Origin: Chelydra serpentina
Lineage: Eukaryota; Chordata; Testudines; Chelydridae
DNA: 64,000 bases
Assembly: GCA_037349315.1 (NCBI GenBank)
Contig: JBAIAC010000216.1
Span: 496,001-560,000 of the forward strand
Direction: 5' to 3'
Shown here one piece after another: positions 42,652 to 53,623 of this stretch. The notes beneath the pieces are model-generated. The model was not told the origin of the DNA. It worked only from the letters and a program-made list of their open reading frames with translations, and ran no database searches. Position 1 is the stretch's first letter, and every line of letters begins with the position of its first letter. A program made the translations under genes and the position numbers.

Positions 42652-42894
42652 GCCTTCCCTGGTATGGTGTCTGCAGGACAGCAGAAGCGGCGGGTGGATA
42701 ACAATGGTGTCAGCAATATGGCGCCCGCATAAAAAAAGGCACGAAAGGATTTTGGGCTCCCCCCTCAGCAGGAGGGGGAAAGCAAGGTTTAGGCTCCTTT
42801 CCTTCTAACAGCAGATGGTACAATATGCAGGGAGCAAGGGTTAGGCACCTTCCCTTCTAGCTGCAGATGGTTCAATAAGCTTGATATCCCTCAT

Positions 42895-42980
42895 CATCTC
42901 CTGGCCCCCTCAAGGATTGAACTCGCAATCCCCGGTTTAGTGGGCCAACGCTCAGACCGCTGAGCTATCCCTCTGCCCGT
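42895..42980 (-). mobile_element. Fragment of a tortoise-type SINE (tRNA-like head)
   Basis: Reverse complement reads GGGATAGCTCAGCGG and GCGAGTTCAATCC (A and B boxes) but lacks the CR1 tail. It lies within the Harbinger subterminal region. Confidence 0.75.
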
Positions 42981-43599
42981 ATTATAGCGCGACTGAATCC
43001 CCACTAGACCTAATGTCCAGGTGTACGCTGGAGATGTATGGTAATTGTGGGCTGAGCAGGCTCCATGCTTGCCGTAGCAAACCTGGAAACCCCGTAAACC
43101 CCGGAAAAAAGGCGTGAAAAAGATTGCTTTCACGGAGGGAGGGAGGGACGTTTGATGGCTTGACGACATGTACCCAGAACCACCAGCGACAATGTTTTCT
43201 GCCCCATCAGGCTTTGGGATCGCAACCCAGAATTCCAATGGGCGGCGGAGACTGCGGGAACTGTGGGATAGCTACCCGCAATGCAACGCTCCGAAAGTCG
43301 ATGCTAGCCCCGATACTGTGGATACAGTCCGTCGACCTCATGGTCTTAATGCTCTTAAGTGGGGACACACACAATCTATTCCATAAATTCAGGTTTTAAA
43401 ATATCGACTTTTATAATTTCGACCTAATTCTGTAGTGTAGACGTACCCTTAGTTGTGCTAAGGCTGCTTACAAAGCCCTTACAGTTGCTTTCAGCAATCA
43501 GCATAACAATTGGTATTCCAGCGGTGGGCAGCGATTTAGGCATGTTACTGGGTTAACAATTTTTTTCCCTTACAATTATATGTCTCCCCCTTTACATTC

Positions 43600-44194
43600 T
43601 ATATTCCTATCATTTACAAATTTTATACTATTACGCTATCTTTGAAGTTCAGTACATGTCAGTCTAAGTGTCTCTGAATTGTACTGTATTTCTAATTACA
43701 TGACCCGAACACATAACAACTTGATTATCTGGCTGTCCATTAATTGCAATGACTAGATGTGGTTTATTTGGAATCGTTGAGCCATCTTCTTCTTGTTCTG
43801 CATCTGTCATCTGTAGAGTTTGCTCTATTGATTTTTCTTTCTGAGGAACAAACTATAGATGTTGACTGTTTCTATTGGACTCTCCACTGTCTGATCACAT
43901 GTGATCCGGGTGCTGAATTCTTTTTCTTTATGACAGCTGGAGTTGTCCATCCTTTTTCTTCATCTAGTTTGACACAAACATGGTTACCAGGTTCTAGACT
44001 TGGCAGTTCTCTAACCGAGTGACTCTGTTGTAAAAGCATTCATAAGCTCATTTAGCGGTTTGATTTGGCTAGTCTCTTCATGTTTGGTCACTTTGGAGAT
44101 AGATTATGTTCCAGATTTGGAACAGTAGTTCTGACTTGTCTTTCCATCAGGAGTTGTGCTTGACTATATCCAGTATATATAACTATTGGTGTTG
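43600..44194 (-). pseudogene. Gypsy integrase C-terminal remnant
   Basis: Starts YSQAQLLMERQVRTTVPNL, the integrase segment after the catalytic core, and continues to EPGNHVCVKLDEEKGWTTPA before decaying. It joins the core at 45111-45175 (KILQQDDSLLGLLNYR) once the solo LTR is removed. Confidence 0.65.
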
Positions 44195-44199
44195 ATCTG

Positions 44200-45110
44200 T
44201 GTCACGGACTCACAGGTCGTGCCCTCTCTTGCCCCGTGCAGTCCGTGGGGGGGTCCCCCTTTCAGTGCGACAGACCTTCTCGGGGGTCCACTCTCTCTCG
44301 GGGTCCAGCCCCTCCACCTCCTGGAGCCGCACCTCAGCACACCTGTCTCTCGCCGTGGGCCCCTCAGGGAGTCCACGCACTCTGGACCCCCGGGCCTCCG
44401 CCCCCGAAGGGGATCATAGAATATCAGGGTTGGAAGGTACCTTAGGAGATCATCTAGTCCAACCCCCTGCTCAAAGCAGGAGCAATCCCCAATTTTTGCC
44501 CCAGATCCCCAAATGGCCCCCTCAAGGATTGAACTCACAACCCTGGGTTTAGCAGGCCAATGCTCAAACCACTGAGCTATCCCTCCCCCCTGATGATGCA
44601 ACCCTGTTCTCTAGACCAGAGTGACTCTCCACCAGCGTAAAACAGGAGGGATTATTGAGCGTTGAACACAGCACAGGAACTCTGAGGGCCTCAGGCCTGG
44701 CCTCCCCCCAGCCCAGCACATCCAGCTCTCTCCTGTATCCCGGTGGGCTCTGCCTGCTTCCTCTCTCCAGCCCAGAGCCCCGCCTCTGTCCATTGTCTTC
44801 TCTCCAGGTAAACAGCCCTGTAAACAGGGTTGTCTGGGCCTCTTCTCTGTCTCTGGCCCCCTGTGGCTGGAACCGGTAGGTTAGGCCCCCGGGGCTCTTC
44901 TCTTCACAGCCTATTGTTCTCCCACTGGCCAGAACTGGGTCCCCAGTTCCCTCGCCAGTCCCCTGTAACAACAAACTCCCTCTCCCATCACCTCGTTAAA
45001 CCCGTAACACCCAGGGAAACTGAGTCCCACTCCCTTTGAATGTAACCCTAGGAACCAAGAAAACCCCCATAGGCAACAAGGAAAACAGGAAACTCCCCCA
45101 TGCCGTCACA
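44200..45110 (-). mobile_element. Solo LTR of a Gmr1-like family, containing a SINE
   Basis: Flanked by ATCTG at 44195-44199 and 45111-45115. On the minus strand it starts TGTGACGGCATGGGGGAG and ends AGTCCGTGACA, like the Gmr1-like LTRs here, and the block CAATAATCCCTCCTGTTTTAC corresponds to their AATAAACCTTCTGTTCTAC. A solo LTR arises when the two LTRs recombine and delete the interior. Confidence 0.8.
44413..44590 (-). mobile_element. Full tortoise-type SINE inside the solo LTR
   Basis: CR1-type tail at the left (ATCATAGAAT), tRNA-like head with B and A boxes at the right. Collinear with 7866-8058. Confidence 0.85.
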
Positions 45111-45520
45111 ATCTGTAATTCAAAAGACCAAGGAGTGAATCATCCTGCTGCAGGATTTTCTTGGCTATCTGCACAGCAATCATAGGATCATAGAACTGGC
45201 AGGGACCTTGAGAGGTCATCTAGTCCAGTCCCCTGCACTCATTGCAGGATTAATTATTTAGACCATTCTGACAGGTGTTTGTCTAACCTGCTCTTAAAAA
45301 TCTCCAATGATGGAGATTCCACAATCTCCCTAGGCAATTTATTCCAGTGCTTAACCACTCTGACAGTTAGGAAGTTTTCCCTAATGTCCAACCTAAACCT
45401 CCCTGTAGTGGGGTTGTCACCCGCTCCGAGCCTGAAAGGGTTACAGCCAGACCCTGGGAGAGGGAAGCAGGTTGCTCCAGAGCATGGAGAGCCTGTGGCA
45501 AGAAAGGGATTCCCTGCAGG

Positions 45521-46285
45521 CAGGGCTGGCTCTAGGCACCAGCAAACCAAGCACGTGCTTGGGGCAGCACATTTTCAGGGGCAGCAGTCCGGCCATTTTT
45601 TTTTCTTGGGTGGGCAAAAGGACTGGGTAAGGACTGGGACACTCGGGCTGGGGGCCGCCCTGCAGGGCACACGGAGCTGCCTGCAGGTGCCACAGGGCAG
45701 CCACTCCCCAGTGCCGCAGCCGGGGCTGGGCGAAGTGCCCGAGCAGCCCAGGGGCTGCAGCACTGCGGCCAGGAGCAGCAGCGGGGCCATAGAAGGGACT
45801 GGTGCCTGGGGTGCTGCCATGCGGGGCCTGCGTCCTGCTCTCCAGGGCTCCGCTCCCTCTGAGGCTGCCCTGCCCCAGCTCCTCAGCCCCCTGCCGGGGC
45901 GGTCCCCCCGGCTCTGCTCTTCCAGGTCCCTGCCGGTCCTGGAGGCAGGAGCCCCGGCTGGAGGGTCCCTGGGCTGAGGCGTGGCCCAGGAGCCCGGCTG
46001 CTTACCCCGACTCTGCCAGCGCCGGACAGGCTGGAGGTGAGAGGGGAGCAGGCAGAGTCAGCACTGCTGGGGGGGAGGCCAGGGCTGGGGCAGCAGGGGG
46101 TGCGGGGGGGGGGGCAGAGCCCAGTGCTGGGGCGGCAGGGAGTGTGGGTGAGGGAGGGCACTGGTGGGAGAGATGAGAGCCCAGGGCTGGGGCGGCAAGG
46201 GATGCGAGAAGGAGCCCAGGGGTGGGGTGGGGGGAGGCCAAATTTTTTTTTGCTTGGGGTAGAAATAAACCTAGAGCTGGCCCTG
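45521..46285. mobile_element. Non-autonomous hAT with perfect 8-bp duplication
   Basis: Ends CAGGGCTGGCTCTAGG and, reversed, CAGGGCCAGCTCTAGG; flanked by CCTGCAGG at 45513-45520 and 46286-46293. GC-rich interior with no convincing protein. It is the innermost layer of the stack. Confidence 0.85.
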
Positions 46286-46432
46286 CCTGCAGGCCTAGCG
46301 GCAAGGTAAGATGGGGCACTAGGGACACCCCCCGAGTAGCATTCTTAAGAGGAAGGGTGTGTAGTAGGGCAGCTGCCCCACCCTTATGAGCAATTGGGCT
46401 ACAGCAGGCCAGAGCGGCTGCGCGCACTGGCA

Positions 46433-46516
46433 GCCAATCGGAAAGGGCCTGTCGCGAGCCAATCAGGGCCAAGAAAGAGCCAGCCAATCAGGGCCAGGCT
46501 AGGCCCTATATAAAGG
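46433..46516 (+). promoter_or_regulatory. LTR promoter: CCAAT repeats and TATA box
   Basis: Three AGCCAATC(G/A)G motifs at about 46432, 46458 and 46482 precede TATATAAAGG (46508-46517). Spacing fits a Pol II U3 promoter. Confidence 0.6.
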
Positions 46517-47207
46517 CTGCCCAGCTTGGGAGCGGGCATTCTTCCTGGTGGGCAAGGGAGAAGGACTGACTCCTGTGATAATGGGTAGCACCTTGAGCAG
46601 TGCTGGGCAGGCTCGGGGGAGCAGGGAAGAGCTCTAGCTGAAAAAAGGGCTGATAAGGTGCAAGTGGGCCAAAGGGGAAGTGGCCCAGGGAACGTAGTCC
46701 TATGAGGGGAGAGAAGGAGGGCAGGGAGGCTGCCGCTAGAGGGTCCCTGGGTCGGGACCCAGAGTAATGGACGGGCCTGGCCATGGAGCAGTGGCTGAGA
46801 CAAACTGCAACTGGCCCTTGAGCAGAGGGGCTAGACTTTGTGGTTGTGGTTGGCTAGTGTGGCAGGAGCAAGTGAAAGGACTGTTACCCCCACTCCCCCA
46901 GAAGGGGGCGAGACTATACTATGGGGCACTACCGGAGGGCAGTGTCCTGAAGCGGACCTGGCCGAGAGGGGAGCAACGTAGGTCTGGGGAGCAACGCAGA
47001 GAAGACGGATGGGACAACACCGACAGAGGGCACTCTGTAGCTGACAGCTAATTCTTGGACTTGCCAGCAGGAGGCGCTGCAGTGGTGAGTCCCAACCTCA
47101 TCACACGTGGTGGAGAATGCAGGCATGCACAGTGCCCCCCGATGCAAGGGGGAGAAAGCGAAGACTGGGCGGATTGTGCCATATTGAGAGACTGAGAGAC
47201 CATAGGG

Positions 47208-47700
47208 GTGGGAAAAATGGACCTTTATTGGAGGGCCTGGGCGGCCCAGCTGGCCGAGCAGCACAGGGGGTTGTTCTGGCTGCCGTGGGGGTGGGCACCC
47301 AGACCAAATAAGAGATTCGACACCAAGGGCAGGAGGCTGGGTCCAGGATCTCAGAACTGTTTCGCCTGTGGGCAATGGGGACACTGCAGAAGGGAATACC
47401 CCTACTGGGATGGAGCAGGGAGGCCCCACCCAGAAAAGCCACCCCCTGTGAGAGCAACAGGGGGGGCCACAGACTTGTTGGGCTTGTGAGGTGCCTGGGC
47501 ACGAGAAAAAGGGATGCCCCTACAGGACTCACAGGGCCCAAGTTAGCCCTGAGGGAAGGGCTAGGCCCAAACCAAACAATGGTAGGGCCGGGGCAGGCGG
47601 AAGACAGAGTGCTTCCACTGCCACAAACAGGGTTATTTAAAGCCACACGGACCCCTGAGGCAGAAATGGGGGGTGCCCGAAACAAAGGCTCAGTCTGTGA
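47208..47700 (+). pseudogene. Gag remnant with two damaged zinc knuckles
   Basis: The first knuckle reads CFACGQWGHCRREY (about 47358-47400), with the last Cys changed to Tyr; the second, in another frame near 47610-47650, reads CFHCHKQGY, with His changed to Tyr. Downstream, tandem GTQT-type repeats follow to 47900. No protease or RT. Confidence 0.55.
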
Positions 47701-48647
47701 CTAGCCAACAGGAAGTAGTAGTGCAGGCCGAGGCACCCAGAGAGATAAGGGCTGGGGCAGAGAGGCCTCACCTTAACCTGGGAACCCACACAGGAGCCAG
47801 GAGGGCTACAATGGGGACCCAAACAGAGAGAGGAACCCATGTAGGACCAGGGCAGTCTACGGTGGGAACCCAGACCTTCGAGGTGGGGCTAGAGGGTTGG
47901 GGGTTCCCTGGGATGGGGAAACCCAGAGGCTGCGGGGCACTGCAGAGGGAAGAACCCTGAGAGAAGGGGCACCGGGGTCTGGGAGGGGACACGGGGCCAG
48001 TGGCAGGCGAGACACCGGCCAGCAGAGGGCGCTCCAGAGCTGGAGAAAAGTTAATTCACAGCCAGCCAGCAGGAGGCATGCAGCGGTGACTCCTTGCATC
48101 GCTACACTCCCTTGCTGCAATTTAAGCCCATTCCTTATTGTCCTATCCTTAGAGGTTAAGAAAAACAATTTTTCTTCCTCCTTCTTGTAACAACCTTTTA
48201 CATACTTGAAAACTGTTATGTCCCCTCTCATTCTTCTCTTTTCCAAACTAAACAAACTCATTTTTTTTCAATCTTTCCTCATAGGTCATGTTTTCTAGAC
48301 CTTTGATCATGTTTGTCGCCCTTCTCTGGACTCTCTCTAATTTGTCCACATCCTTCCTGAAATGTGGTGCCCAGAATGGGACACGATACTCCAGTTGAGG
48401 CCTAATCAGAGCAGATTAGAATGGAAGAATTACTTCTCAAGTCTTGCTTACAACACTCCTGCTAATACATCCCAGAATGATTGCTTTTTTTGTAACAGCG
48501 TTACACTGACTCATATTTAACTTGTGGCGCACTATGAACCCCAGATCCCTTTCCGTAGGACTCCTTCCTAGGCAGTTATTTCCCATTGTGTATGTGTGCA
48601 ACTGATTGTTCCTTCCTAAATGGAGTACTTTGCATTTGTCCCTATTT

Positions 48648-49075
48648 GTCCAATCTCAGCCTCTCCATTTGCTTGTGGGTAATGTGGGCTACTAGAAATA
48701 TGATCAAAATCATATTTCATTCAAAATTACTTAAATTCTGTTGCAGTGAATTGCAGTCGTTGTTCATCACTAGTTGTTCTGGTATATCAAAGTGAGCAAA
48801 AGTGCACTTCAGTTTCTCAATAACTCTGACTTGTTATGTCTTTCAAATACATTATTTCTATATACCTGGAAAAATAGTCCACAATGCCAGGTAATGATGT
48901 TCTCTGAATTTGCATTAATTTGTAGCTAGTCTCTTCCAAGGGCTCTCTGGTAGAGGTGTTTGTACACTCTATGGTTCAGCATTATTTATTTAATTGATTT
49001 GTACTGGATCTCCTCTCAAAAGTCCAATATCATCTAATTCTCCATTGAGTTCTTCCATCTCATTCACTAGGCCCA
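48648..49075 (-). pseudogene. Gypsy integrase core remnant
   Basis: Minus-strand frames read PLPESPWKRLAT, CKFREHHYL, VIEKLKCTFAHFDIPEQLV and DFDHISSSPHYPQANGEAE, which is the order of a gypsy integrase core. The final Glu remains; the second catalytic Asp is lost (LVMNND). Several stops. Confidence 0.7.
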
Positions 49076-49276
49076 TCATGGCTGCCACACTGAAGCTGAC
49101 AAGGTTGTGGTCTATGAATCTTTGATCACATGCACTCTGAATGCAAAGCTTTTGTCCTTGCAAGTTGTTTTGGTGGTGGACTGGCCCATGCGGTTCAGAA
49201 TACCCCCACGGCTAGTCAGAACTGTCGGGCAACTTCAGCACTGGGAGGAGGTGAAAGTAATTTTAAGTCCTTTTTG

Positions 49277-49320
49277 AGATGACTGTGACATCAACTCCTA
49301 AGTCAGTTTTAAAGGCAATA
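49277..49320 (-). pseudogene. Gypsy protease motif remnant
   Basis: Reads LNIHGKTIAFKTDLGVDVTVIS: a retropepsin site in which DTG has become DLG. Confidence 0.6.
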
Positions 49321-49661
49321 GTCTTGCCATGAATATTCAGTTTCACTCTCCACTTGTGTCATCACAAGTGATTGATTGTCTCCCCCTGACTGCTTTGGTG
49401 AGGCAAACAGCTGCAAAATGTCCATAATTTGTGCATGTATTAAACTGTACACTTCTAGTTGAATGTGTATCATCTCTTGGGATATGACTTTTTCCACAAC
49501 TTGTGCATGTAGGCTGGAATTTGTCCCTCTTAGCATTGGAGTTCTCTCTCCTTGCCTCAGGGGTCTCATGGTAATGGTTTTATCACTCATGCTGCATGCT
49601 GTTAACTTCTAAACTAGAATCAGGTTTGTCAAGTTGCTCTAGGTTTTGCTATCTCATAAGC

Positions 49662-50184
49662 TCAGACTGCTTTGCTTTCTATATAGCTGTGGTTAGGGTT
49701 AAATCTCTCTTCAGTTGTAGCTGCTGTGAAAGTGTCTTTGTTTTGTTTTTGTTTTAAATCTGTTAACCCAATAACCAGCCTGTTTCTGATAATTTCATGT
49801 TTTGTATTTCCAAAATCACAGTTTTCAGCTAATGAATGCAGAGCTCTTATAAAACATTCAACATTTTCCCCTGGTTCTTGAATTCTCTGGTGGAAACATG
49901 CTGTTATATAAACCACATTTCTCTGACGTATAAAGTATGCTTCAAACATAGCCAGAACCCTTTCATAGTTATCTTTGTGACCATCTTCAGTAAGTCAAAG
50001 GATTTAAAGATATACTCTGTCTACTTTCCCATAGCATAATTTAAAAAGGATACTTGTATATCTCCATTCAGATCCAGACTAACATGGCTACCCTTCTGAT
50101 ACTTGCAAAATATTGTTTCCAGTCTGTCCATCCTGAAGGTTTGTCAAAACTGAAGTTCTCTGGGGCATCGAAGAGTGCCATCTT
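49662..50184 (-). pseudogene. Gypsy Gag remnant
   Basis: The N-terminus (MALFDAPENFSFDKPSGW) starts near 50184. After a short insertion at 50058-50096 it reads YIFKSFDL, then a 95-codon open stretch with ACFHQRIQEPGENVECFIRAL and LAENCDFG, typical of canonical gypsy Gags. It has no SCAN-like signature, so it is a different group from the Gmr1-like elements. Confidence 0.7.
50058..50096 (+). repeat. Short Penelope-like 3' piece
   Basis: ATCCAGACTAACATGGCTACCC matches the 3' end of the 50803-50925 insert. It interrupts the gypsy Gag. Confidence 0.6.
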
Positions 50185-50429
50185 GATGAGATCCTGCAAC
50201 CTTTGTTGCTTTGTTCCTTCTGTTGCACCCTTGGTTGCTGTTTCTTCTATTTCTCTTCTTAGTTTACTTCTGACACCATGTCATGCTCCTCTATACCAGA
50301 TATGTACTGGTCACAGAGCTTGCTTATATACACCAGATGTGTTCATCATAAGTTCCTTTAATGCTTGGCATGGTCTGAGGCTCATTTAAATAAGGTATTT
50401 TACATACAATGCCACCTACTGGGTGAACA

Positions 50430-50789
50430 ATATAATACAGATTAGCATTCCTCTATAGTGCTTGCATTGGATGGGAGGCTGAGGTCTGGCATGGGTGTTT
50501 TTAACAGGGAAGACACTGGATTGGAGGGATGTGGGGCAGGGGCTGATGACCCAAACTGATTTTGAGGAGGGAAAGATAGAAAATCCTGAGAGGAAGAAGG
50601 GCAAATGGTGGATGGAACACACCTATGGAGTTGTAAAGAAAGGGAGGGCCCTTCCTCCCTCAGGTATAGCTGGTTCCACCTGGTTTCAAACACTGATGGT
50701 AAACAAGCTCAGGATCTGGACAGAAAATGGGAGTAGGCTTGAGCTAGGGAGTGAACGTCTGAGTTGAGACTCCAGGTGCTGGAGAAGTG
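50430..50789. other. Unassigned spacer
   Basis: No domain or repeat recognised between the gypsy LTR and the Penelope-like insert. Confidence 0.45.
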
Positions 50790-50802
50790 TCTCTAGTTCT
50801 TG

Positions 50803-50925
50803 CATCCGACGAAGTGGGTATTCACCCACGAAAGCTTATGCTCCAATACGTCTGTTAGTCTATAAGGTGCCACAGGACTCTTTGTAGCTTTTACAGATCC
50901 AGACTAACATGGCTACCCCTCTGAT
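50803..50925 (+). mobile_element. 123-bp Penelope-like insert with hammerhead-like core
   Basis: A perfect 13-bp duplication TCTCTAGTTCTTG (50790-50802 and 50926-50938) bounds the insert exactly. It opens with CATCCGACGAAGTGGG: CCGACGA (the hammerhead box CUGANGA with one change), a 6-bp stem GTGGGT/ACCCAC with loop ATTC, GAAA, then the mini-hairpin GC-TTAT-GC and TC. Stem I is not visible. It ends with GGCTACCCCTCTGAT, as at 9660 and 50085. Confidence 0.6.
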
Positions 50926-50936
50926 TCTCTAGTTCT

Positions 50937-52010
50937 TGTGATAGGTTCGGTCACAGAGATCCCCTTGGGACTGTCACCTGATGTGTTGAAATTACCTCTG
51001 CGCCCCTTTTCCCTGCCAGCTTGGGACTCCCGAACCGTGCCTTGTTGAGCCAGACACGCTAGCCTGATGCAACACAGACCCGGGGTCTGGGCAACGCCCC
51101 AAAGCTGCAGACTTTAACGAAAAACAGCTCGGCAGGTTACCTGTCTCCAGCATCCAGACACCCAGATCCCGATGGGACCCAAACCCCAAATAAATCTGTC
51201 TAATTCTGTATAAAGCATATACAGGATAAAGGTGTAAATTGTTCACCCTCTGTATCACTGATAGAGAGATGCACAGCTGTTTTCTCCCCCCAGGTATTAA
51301 TTACTTAGGGCTAGTCTACACTACCCACTGATTCGGTGGGCAGCAATCAATCTTTTGGGGATCGATTTTTTTGCATCTAATCTAGACGCGATAAATCGAT
51401 CCCAGAACGTGCTCCCCGTTGACGCTGGTAATACACCCCAACGCAAGGCAGAAGCGGAGTCGACGGGGGAGCGCCAGCCTTCGACATTGCAGCGTCCTCA
51501 TGGCAAGGTAAGTCGAGCGAGGTACGTTGACTTTAGCTACCTTATTCACGTAGCTGAAGTTGCGTACCTTACATCGACCCCATCCCCCGTAGTGTAGACC
51601 TGCCCTTACTCTGGGTTTATTAATAAAATCACTTTTGTTTATTAAGTATAAATCCTACTCTTTAAGCGGTTTCAAGTAATAACAGATAGAACAAAGTAAG
51701 TCACCAAGCAAAATAAAGCAAAAAACCGCAAGTCTAAGCTTAATATGTTAAGAAACTGATTACAGGTAATATCTCACCCTCAGATGTTCCAATAAGCTTC
51801 TATCACAGACTAAACTCCTTCCTAGTCTGGGCCCAATCTTTTTCCCCTGGTACAATCCTTGTTAGTTCCAGCAGACATCTCAGGTGCTAAGCAGGGGTTT
51901 TCTCATGATGGGCAACCTCGTTTGTCCTGCTCCACCCCCTTTTATAACTTTGGCACAAGTCGGGAATCTTTTGTTTGTGCTTGTCCCCACCCCGCCTCAT
52001 CAAGCAACTA
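50937..52010 (+). repeat. LTR-like interspersed repeat split by a MITE
   Basis: Starts TGTGATAGGTTCGGTCACAGAG; has AATAAATCTGTC and an A-rich middle (TTTATTAATAAAATCAC), with a TATA-like TTTTATAAC near 51940. It interrupts a CR1-like LINE, whose sequence resumes near 52040. A solo LTR is the likeliest reading; no duplication was found. Confidence 0.5.
51308..51605. mobile_element. Harbinger-type MITE, 298 bp
   Basis: TTA on both sides (51305-51307, 51606-51608); ends GGGCTAGTCTACACTAC and, reversed, GGGCAGGTCTACACTAC. The ends match those of the 38710-43448 Harbinger, a plausible mobilising partner. Confidence 0.9.
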
Positions 52011-52039
52011 GCCCGTTATTCCCAATTTTGTAGTTGTGA

Positions 52040-52312
52040 AGTTGATTTTTCCTTTTTAATTGAAGTACTTTGCACTTCTCTTTATTGAATTTCATCTTGT
52101 TGAATTCAGACAAATTTTCCAATTTGTTACGGACATTTTGAATTCTAATCCTGTTCTTCAAAATGCTTGAAACCCCCACCCCACCTTGGTGTCATCTGTA
52201 AATTTTATAAGCATGCTCTCCACACCATTATCCAAATCATTAATGAAAACTTTGAATAGTACCAGACCCAGGACTGACACATGCAGGACACCACTAAATA
52301 CATCCTCTCTGT
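52040..52312 (-). mobile_element. Old CR1-like LINE fragment
   Basis: The minus strand reads a decayed RT palm: SVLGLVLFKVFINDLDNGVES then IKFTDDTKVG, the catalytic box being FTDD. It lies immediately 3' of a younger CR1 tail. Confidence 0.7.
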
Positions 52313-53623
52313 TTTAATAGAATAATAGGGTTGGAAGGGACCTCAGGAGGTCATCTAGTCCAACCCCCTGCTCAAAGCAGGACCAACCTCAACTAAATCA
52401 TCCCAGCCAGGGCTTTGTCAAGCCTGACCTTAAAAACCTCTAAGGAAGGAGATTCCACCACCTCCCTAGGTAACCCATTCCAGTGCTTCACCACCCTACT
52501 AGTGAAAAAGTTTTTCCTAATATCCAACCTAAACCTCCCCCACTGCAACTTGAGACCATTACTCCTTGTTCTGTCATCTTCTACCACTGAGAACAGTCTA
52601 GATCCAGCCTCTTTGGAACCCCCTTTTAGGTAGTTGAAAGCAGCTATCAAATCCCCCCTCTCTCTTCTCTTCTGCAAGCTAAACAATCCCAGTTCCCTCA
52701 GCCTCTTCTCATAAGTCATGTGCTCCAGCCCCCTAATCATTTTTGTTGCCCTCCGTTGGACTCTTTCCAATTTATCCACATCCTTCTTGTAGTGTGGGGC
52801 CCAAAACTGGACACAGTACTCCAAATGAGGCCTCACCAGTGCCGAATAGAGGGGAATGATCACGTCCCTCGATCTGCTGGAAATGCCCCTACTTATACAA
52901 CCCAAAATGCCGTTAGCCTTCTTGGCAACAAGGGCACACTGTTGACTCATATTCAGCTTTTCGTCCACTGTAACCCCTAGGTCCCTTTCTGCAGAACTGC
53001 TGCCCAGCCATTCGGTCCCTAGTCTGTAGCAGTGCATGGGATTCTTCCGTCCTAAGTGCAGGACTCTGCACTTGTCCTTGTTGAACCTCATCAGATTTCT
53101 TTTGGCCCAATCCTCTAATTTGTCTAGGTCCCGCTGTATCCTGTCCCTACCCTCCAGCGTATCAACCACTCCTCCCAGTTTAGTGTCATCTGCAAACTTG
53201 CTAAGGGTGCAGTCCACACCATCCTCCAGATCATTGATGAAGATATTGAACAAAACCGGCCCCAGCACCGACCCTTGGGGCACTCCACTTGATACCGGCT
53301 GCCAACTAGACATGGAGCCATTGATCACTACACGTTGAGCACGACCATCCAGCCAGTTTTCTATCCACCTTACCGTCCATTCATCCAGCCCATACTTCTT
53401 TAACTTGCTGGCAAGAACACGGTGGGAGACTGTATCAAAAGCTTTGCTAAAGTCAAGAAATAGCACATCCACTGCTTTCCCCTCATCCACAGAGCCAGTT
53501 ATCTCATCATAGAAGGCAATTCAGTTAGTCAGGCATGACTTGCCCTTGGTGAATCCATGCTGATTGTTCCTGATCACTTTCCTCTCCTTTAAGTGGTTCA
53601 GAATTGATTCCTTGAGGACCTGT

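Larger units (their letters stand above)
38710..43448. mobile_element. PIF/Harbinger DNA transposon, copy 2, nearly complete
   Basis: 4739 bp, flanked by TTA on both sides (38707-38709, 43449-43451), the typical Harbinger duplication. Left end GCCCTGGTCTACACTAC; right end reversed GGGTACGTCTACACTAC. It carries a Myb/SANT-like gene on the plus strand and a DDE transposase on the minus strand, convergent. Damage is light: one stop in the transposase and one frameshift in the Myb-like gene. Confidence 0.9.
45404..48106 (+). mobile_element. Gag-only LTR retroelement nested in the CR1
   Basis: Starts TGTAGTGGGG, ends CGCTACA, with 5-bp duplication CTCCC (45399-45403, 48107-48111). A second LTR-like start (TGTAGTAGGGCAGCTGCCCC) at about 46361 and an LTR-like end CATCACA at about 47105 suggest the 5' LTR is composite or nested; the 3' LTR is reduced to about the last 140 bp. 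There is no pol, so it is a deletion derivative or non-autonomous element. Confidence 0.6.
45176..48647 (-). mobile_element. CR1 LINE inserted in gypsy integrase, itself split at 45404-48106
   Basis: 3' end at 45176-45403 (GATCATAGAA tail, ORF2 C-terminus), resuming at 48107-48647 with [14 protein letters not shown] blocks, decayed. Gypsy integrase reads NGEAE up to the right edge and AVQIAKKIL from the left edge, so the CR1 landed in those codons. The subfamily resembles the inner CR1 at 13845. Confidence 0.8.
43452..50429 (-). mobile_element. Old canonical Ty3/gypsy retrotransposon, shredded by later insertions
   Basis: On the minus strand: short 5' LTR (50429-50279, ending GCATGACA), primer site TGGTGTCAGAAGT (50278-50266, matching tRNA-Leu CAA), Gag, protease, integrase core, integrase C-terminus, a polypurine tract (GTAAAGGGGGAGACA near 43595-43581) and a possible 3' LTR start TGTTAACCCAGTA near 43557. 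Reverse transcriptase and RNase H are mostly deleted between 49270 and 49080. Insertions: solo LTR at 44200-45110, CR1 at 45176-48647, Penelope-like piece at 50058-50096, Harbinger at the far end. Confidence 0.7.

Noticed and set aside
45279..45977. 232-codon plus-strand frame across CR1 and hAT
   Set aside because: It crosses three element boundaries and has no domain; it is opposite to CR1 coding sense.
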